6,140 nucleotides of DNA from an uncultured Pseudomonadales bacterium (GTDB lineage Bacteria; Pseudomonadota; Gammaproteobacteria; Pseudomonadales; Porticoccaceae): assembly GCA_905478725.1 (NCBI GenBank), contig CAJQJT010000167.1, forward strand, positions 1 to 6,140, written 5' to 3'. Below, one piece after another: positions 4,965 to 6,140 of the stretch (the stretch's first letter is position 1; every line of letters starts with the position of its first letter). The notes under the pieces were generated by a model. That model saw nothing but the letters and a program-made list of their open reading frames with translations. It did not search any database and had not been told where the DNA came from. A program made the translations under genes and the position numbers.

Positions 4965-6140
4965 ATGAAAAATAACGCCAAAGCAACCGCCATCCGCCAA
5001 CTAAGTTTGGCTGCAATGGTGTTTATCGGTTCGACATTGACTGGCCTTGCCAGTGCTCAATCAAACATGCCCACCTTCAAAGAGAGCGACCCGGTCAGCG
5101 ACTATTTAGATGCCATTGATAGCGCTGAAGCTGAGTTAAGCGCGTACTCCTTAGAACTCTCGGATCTCTATCTAGGCTTGGGAAAATCCCACTTATCAAA
5201 TCGAGAATATGACCGCGCCCGCCAGGCATTCCAGCGCGGCATGCAAATTGAGCGGGTCAATTTTGGCCTCAACAGCCTGTCACAAACCCCCTATTTGATG
5301 TCAATTGCAGAGGCCGAAAGCTTTCTTGGCAATTGGGATGAATCGCAAAAAGCCCTGGAAAATCTCTACCTCATTAACACTGAGGCCTACGGTGCCCAAG
5401 ACCCACGCATGCTGCCGATTCTCGATGAACTGCTCGATTGGTATCTAGGAACCTACAGCGACCGTTCTACCGCTGGCGCCTACCAAAATCTGGTTATCTC
5501 TGAGAAGCTCGGCACCCGCATGCAGAGCATCCTCAACAAGACTGACAACCTCAGTGATCCTGCAACCCCGCAGATGTATCGCAAGCTAAGCCATCTGCAC
5601 TACTCTATTGCCAACCACATTAAAGAGCATGGCGAGCCCTCTGATTCTGGATTTACCTTTAATGCGACGTCCACAACCAGCAGCACCAATAGCACCTCAC
5701 ATATGCACTATCGTCGAGGTAAGCTGGCCCTGCAAAAGGTAGTAGAAGCACTGGAATTGCAAGGTGACACGCCCGCCCGGGAGCAGGCTAATGCCATCGC
5801 CGAACTGGGAGATTGGTATCTGGTGTTTGGTCAGCGTTCATCGGCAAACCAAACCTACAAACTGGCCTATGATTTTCTCGGCGACAGCGAACAGCCAGAG
5901 CAATTGCAAGAAGCATTGTTTGGCGAAGCAAGACTGATTAAATTTACCGATATTAGCAGCACAGCTAAACGCTCTGAAAAAGCCCTTAGCGCGACGAAAG
6001 CCCTTAGCGAGAAAAAAGCCCTTAGCGAAACAAAAGCCCTTAGCGATAATACAGCCCCTAGCGAAGAAACCAGTAACCAAGAGCCACTTGAAATCGAACC
6101 TATGGAGATCTCCATGGCCATCACTAGCAACGGTGTGCCG
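4965..6140 (+). CDS. Exported TPR-like protein, possible TonB-C-like C terminus (3' end outside window)
   Basis: ATG 4965 opens a frame with no stop for 392 codons to the window end. A signal peptide is clear: MKNNAKATAIRQ, hydrophobic 13-28, likely cleavage at ASA-Q (31/32). Helical TPR-like pairs can be seen at about 62-96 (LSDLYLGLGKSHLSNREYDR onward), 113-138 (AEAESFLGNWDESQKALENL) and 272-305 (LGDWYLVFGQRSSANQTYKL). A Ser/Thr-rich low-complexity patch lies at 226-246. Residues 339-368 are five six-residue repeats (KALSAT, KALSEK, KALSET, KALSDN, TAPSEE) made by 18-bp DNA repeats. The final visible stretch PLEIEPMEISMAITSNGVP resembles the start of a TonB C-terminal domain, where a strand leads into a turn with G; this is a tentative reading by eye. 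If right, the protein is a periplasmic TPR protein related to energy transducers. Function otherwise unknown. It is divergent from the CoA-transferase and shows no clear link to it. Confidence 0.88.
   Translation, partial: MKNNAKATAIRQLSLAAMVFIGSTLTGLASAQSNMPTFKESDPVSDYLDAIDSAEAELSAYSLELSDLYLGLGKSHLSNREYDRARQAFQRGMQIERVNFGLNSLSQTPYLMSIAEAESFLGNWDESQKALENLYLINTEAYGAQDPRMLPILDELLDWYLGTYSDRSTAGAYQNLVISEKLGTRMQSILNKTDNLSDPATPQMYRKLSHLHYSIANHIKEHGEPSDSGFTFNATSTTSSTNSTSHMHYRRGKLALQKVVEALELQGDTPAREQANAIAELGDWYLVFGQRSSANQTYKLAYDFLGDSEQPEQLQEALFGEARLIKFTDISSTAKRSEKALSATKALSEKKALSETKALSDNTAPSEETSNQEPLEIEPMEISMAITSNGVP
5979..6068 (+). repeat. Five 18-bp in-frame tandem repeats
   Basis: Units start at 5979, 5997, 6015, 6033 and 6051. 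The first four share AAAGCCCTTAGCG exactly and vary only in the last five bases; the fifth is ACAGCCCCTAGCGAAGAA, more diverged. They encode KALSxx steps, charged and probably helical or flexible, between the TPR-like part and the C-terminal segment. A multiple of three keeps the frame whatever the copy number. Confidence 0.93.

Noticed and set aside
5979..6068. CRISPR-like or iteron-like reading of the 18-bp repeats
   Set aside because: The units are directly contiguous with no unique spacers, stay in frame and lie inside a coding sequence, so a coding tandem repeat explains them.
5838..6130. Two minus-strand reading frames with repeated AKGF or SLRAF units
   Set aside because: They are antisense shadows of the 18-bp repeats in the TPR-like gene. 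The plus frame has the signal peptide, Shine-Dalgarno site and TPR-like helices.

Overview
The window reads as a piece of chromosome from a marine-type gammaproteobacterium. Support for this is indirect: compact gene packing, Shine-Dalgarno sites, moderate GC, and proteins that resemble those I associate with SAR92/Cellvibrionales-like lineages. No rRNA, tRNA, mobile element, CRISPR array or phage gene is visible. The taxon assignment is an inference, not something the sequence proves.

Layout. (1) Positions 1-2183, plus strand: a two-gene unit made of the 3' part of an M28 / glutaminyl-cyclase-like metalloenzyme (cut by the window start) and an exported M20-family amidohydrolase. They overlap by ATGA at 786-789, so they are probably translationally coupled. 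(2) Positions 2184-2275: a short convergent gap with a perfect 8-bp GC-rich hairpin, probably a terminator. (3) Positions 4656 down to 2276, minus strand: a class III (CaiB/BaiF) CoA-transferase followed 71 nt later by a class V PLP aminotransferase of the alanine-glyoxylate type, likely one operon. (4) Positions 4657-4964: a 308-nt divergent intergenic region holding four copies of an approximately 10-bp motif at 14/14/13-bp spacing, an imperfect palindrome and weak promoter-like hexamers. (5) Positions 4965-6140, plus strand: an exported TPR-like protein that runs off the window end. Its C-terminal part carries five 18-bp tandem repeats and then a segment that may begin a TonB-C-like domain.

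Function. The left pair looks like extracytoplasmic processing of peptides or N-acyl amino acids. The minus-strand pair looks like cytoplasmic small-acid and amino-acid metabolism (CoA activation of a carboxylate plus transamination, possibly around glyoxylate). The right-hand gene may be an envelope scaffold or energy-transducer-like protein. Nothing ties the three blocks into one system. The more distinctive features are repeats: two independent in-frame tandem expansions in the low-complexity parts of the two exported proteins, and the periodic motif array in the divergent promoter region. I do not see a convincing undescribed multigene system here.
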